Below are positions 62,051-64,000 of a stretch of 64,000 nt of DNA, in pieces. The position numbers and the translations under genes are program-made. Below the pieces are notes generated by a model, which had not been told where the DNA came from, did not search any database, and saw only the letters and a program-made list of their open reading frames with translations. Source of the DNA: Candidatus Anammoxibacter sp. (GTDB taxonomy: Bacteria > Planctomycetota > Brocadiia > Brocadiales > Anammoxibacteraceae); NCBI GenBank assembly GCA_021777105.1, contig JAIQZQ010000074.1, positions 1 through 64,000 of the forward strand, given 5' to 3'. Every line of letters begins with the position of its first letter. Within the stretch, counting starts at the first letter, position 1.

Positions 62051-63367
62051 ATGAAACCTAATGAAAGAACCCCAATAAAGAAGAGAGGCAAAAGGCATTT
62101 AGAAAGGTTTACGCACAAGTTTTACATCACCTTTTCGCTTTTTTTTAAACTTGAGCTTCAGAATCACGCCGGCGCGGTCGCCTATTTTTTCCTTTTGTCA
62201 ATAACCCCGTTGTTGCTTATATTTGTGCATATATTTGATTCGTATCTGGACGCGTATCCTGATTTCTCAGAGCAATTTTTTATTTTATTATCAAGTTTTT
62301 ATAGCCGGCTGGACTATACTTTTCTTGAAAAGATAGGCATAGTCAACATTTCTTTAAGCGCGCTCGGCGTTTTTGGTCTTCTAAACTTGTTGTGGATATC
62401 AAGGCTTATCGTGGGCGCGGTCCAAAGGTCGTTCGGCATTATATTTACAGGCGAAAAATCCAGAAAAATTGTTGTAGACGGCATCACTTCATTTGTTATT
62501 GTCCCCCTGATTTTTCTGGGGGTAGGTTTGGCCGTTTTGACAAACGTATTGTTTAAAGTCATCGAAAAGCTTGCCGCTGAATCTGATTTCTCCTCCGATT
62601 TTGTTCACACCTCTACACAGGTTTTAAGCCATATATTGCCTTTTGCCATCGCATTTATTATTATTTACCTCAGTTACAGGTATCTTCCGGCTAACCGCCC
62701 CTCATTAAAGGCCGCGTTTCAAGGCAGCATATTTTGCGCAATATCAATTTACGTTATTAAAATTATTTTTACAGAGATTTTTAGCGTTACCCACATATCT
62801 TTTTTTTACGGCTTTATAGGGTCTTTAATTTTAACGTTAATCTGGGTCTATGTTGTTTCGCTGTTTTATTTCTATTTTGCATTATTTACCCACGTCGCAG
62901 ATCGTTTGGACTTGTTAGTGGTAGATAAAATGTTTTCGCATAATTCAGTCGTTAAACCAAAATCACGAAAACGCATTGGAACTTTTCTTATTAAACGGTC
63001 GTCAAGCATACTTGAGAAATACACAAGAATTTATAACAGTGGAGATATCATATTCTCAAAAGGCGACCCGTCACAGACTACATATTATATTTATAGCGGT
63101 AGCGTAGGGCTTTACAGAGGCTCCGGCAAAGACCTGACGATGCTTTCAACCGTTAAAAGTGAAGAGATATTTGGGGAAATGGCATACCTTCTGGGAGAAA
63201 AAAGGACGGCCACCGCCATAGCCGAAGAGGAGTCGGTTATCTTTATCTTTCCTCCTCAAATGTTTGAGGAGCTGCTTGATGCCAACACCGCGTTGTCACG
63301 TCAAACTATTCGCATGCTATGCGCGCGGTTAAACAGCATGAATGATAGGTCCGACGGCTTTTCCTGA
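62051..63367 (+). CDS. YihY/BrkB membrane protein fused to cyclic-nucleotide-binding domain
   Basis: The 438-residue protein has a YihY/BrkB domain (about residues 15-300) with about six membrane helices (GAVAYFFLLSITPLLLIFVH, LSALGVFGLLNLLWISRLIV, FVIVPLIFLGVGLAVLTNVLF, ILPFAIAFIIIYLSYRYLP and others). A cyclic-nucleotide-binding domain follows at about 325-430: GDIIFSKGDPSQTTYYIYSG and EEIFGEMAYLLGEKRTATAIA, with the phosphate-binding FGEMAxLxxxxRTATA motif intact. YihY proteins lack a known transport substrate; the added domain suggests control by a cyclic nucleotide. It is the last gene of the DUF255-amrS run. Confidence 0.85.
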   Translation: MKPNERTPIKKRGKRHLERFTHKFYITFSLFFKLELQNHAGAVAYFFLLSITPLLLIFVHIFDSYLDAYPDFSEQFFILLSSFYSRLDYTFLEKIGIVNISLSALGVFGLLNLLWISRLIVGAVQRSFGIIFTGEKSRKIVVDGITSFVIVPLIFLGVGLAVLTNVLFKVIEKLAAESDFSSDFVHTSTQVLSHILPFAIAFIIIYLSYRYLPANRPSLKAAFQGSIFCAISIYVIKIIFTEIFSVTHISFFYGFIGSLILTLIWVYVVSLFYFYFALFTHVADRLDLLVVDKMFSHNSVVKPKSRKRIGTFLIKRSSSILEKYTRIYNSGDIIFSKGDPSQTTYYIYSGSVGLYRGSGKDLTMLSTVKSEEIFGEMAYLLGEKRTATAIAEEESVIFIFPPQMFEELLDANTALSRQTIRMLCARLNSMNDRSDGFS

Positions 63368-63513
63368 AAACGAAACCGAAGGGTTAATATGATAATAGAG
63401 GGAGCTTTTTTTTAAAAGGCTTTTTTTTTATACAATATTTTTTATATAATTTATGCTTTATTTTTGTATCTATTCAGCGTGTTTTTTTACACACCCCGTT
63501 CGCAAAGCGTCCA

Positions 63514-63531
63514 CCCCTCTTTTTAGAGGGG
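63514..63531. repeat. Palindrome CCCCTCT-TTTT-AGAGGGG
   Basis: A perfect 7-bp stem with a TTTT loop, 146 bases after the BrkB stop codon. It may end the upstream transcript or be another dispersed palindrome; no T-run follows. Confidence 0.45.
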
Positions 63532-63733
63532 ATTTAAGCGGTATTTTTTAATTAGTAAGATACTAAATAGTAAATTCCAACAGCGCCATGTTGCCGGAGT
63601 TAAGGCTTTAGCCTTTTATTCATTGACTAATTTCGAAAACCTAATGCTTTTGAGTGTATAAGGTAAGCTTTGCAAATAACACAGAACAACTAATTTATTT
63701 TAAAAATTAACTAATTTTTTGGAAGATATATAT

Positions 63734-64000
63734 ATGCAACCTGACAGCCCGGTAAAGAATTTATTTAGAGAAGACGTTTCCCTTTCCGCCCCGTTTACAG
63801 TTTCAGAACTGCCGCATAAGGCAAAACTCGACCAGAACGAGGCTCCCTTTGATTTGCCCAACGACATTAAAATGGCCCTGCTTGATAAACTGCTGGAATA
63901 CCAATGGAACAGGTATCCGCAACCTTCAGTGTATATGGAGGTAAAAGAGGCGTTTGCCAAGTCCATAGGGTATGCGCCGGAAAACATAATTATTACAATT
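63734..64000 (+). CDS. hisC: Histidinol-phosphate aminotransferase, N-terminal part (cut by window edge)
   Basis: The first 89 residues, from ATG 63734 to the window end, are seen. VSELPHKAKLDQNEAPFDLP, WNRYPQPSVYMEVKEAFAKS and YAPENIIIT match the start of HisC (KLDxNExPxxxP, RYPxP). The enzyme is a PLP aminotransferase in histidine synthesis. The catalytic Lys lies beyond the window. TTGGAAGAT precedes the ATG. No other his genes are seen nearby, so a related aminotransferase is possible but less likely. Confidence 0.85.
   Translation, partial: MQPDSPVKNLFREDVSLSAPFTVSELPHKAKLDQNEAPFDLPNDIKMALLDKLLEYQWNRYPQPSVYMEVKEAFAKSIGYAPENIIITI

Noticed and set aside
1..64000. CRISPR arrays, tRNA and rRNA genes
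   Set aside because: No regularly spaced direct repeats and no tRNA-like cloverleaf or rRNA text were found on reading both strands; a covariance search would be needed to be certain.

Overview
The window looks like a chromosomal contig from an uncultivated, AT-rich, Gram-negative-type bacterium. Supporting signs are secreted and lipid-anchored proteins, a FabZ-type dehydratase, many two-component sensors and one chemoreceptor module. The organism makes selenocysteine: its selD has an in-frame UGA followed by a SECIS-like hairpin. It also carries a small histone-fold protein, as some bacterial lineages do. I cannot name a phylum from sequence alone. Intergenic DNA is crowded with dispersed palindromes, MITE-like elements and decayed gene pieces, so the genome appears repeat-rich and rearranging.

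Region 1-13 kb is accessory: the end of an ISL3-type transposase, a HicB-HicA pair, an orphan HigA-like antitoxin, then two TIR proteins. The first (2705-5572) is an unusual TIR-TPR-radical SAM/SPASM fusion followed by a sugar-nucleotidyltransferase-like gene (5632-6708). The second (7204-10227) is a TIR-transmembrane-WD40 protein. After them come a REP-type transposase fragment, a repeat-filled gap and a DUF433/DUF5615 toxin-antitoxin pair. This TIR locus is the best candidate for an undescribed system.

Region 13-26 kb is mostly housekeeping: a dienelactone hydrolase, a small membrane protein, the histone-fold protein, a mannose-isomerase-like cupin, a DUF58/BatA pair, an ankyrin lipoprotein, a FabZ-like dehydratase, a PilZ protein, Sec-containing SelD, L34 under a perfect sigma-70 promoter, DAHP synthase, a flavin oxidase-family protein and a probable LL-diaminopimelate aminotransferase.

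Region 26-37 kb is again accessory: two Rpn-family tails, one frameshifted, around a toxin-antitoxin pair; two large secreted YVTN beta-propeller proteins and a relic of a third; three secreted or membrane proteins of unknown role; a winged-helix protein resembling the C-terminus of a CRISPR-associated family; and a 197-bp MITE-like element.

Region 37-55.5 kb is a signalling block, all on the minus strand: four histidine kinases (two with closely related dCache sensors), REC-only regulators, an NtrC-type sigma-54 activator, CheW, one MCP, GlgC and two related 77-79 aa proteins on either side of the MCP-CheW pair. Kinase and receiver fragments show past losses.

Region 56-64 kb holds a tandem duplication of a secreted DUF255 thioredoxin-domain protein, an AmrS-type radical SAM enzyme, a YihY/BrkB membrane protein fused to a cyclic-nucleotide-binding domain, and the start of hisC. 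No rRNA, tRNA or CRISPR array was seen.
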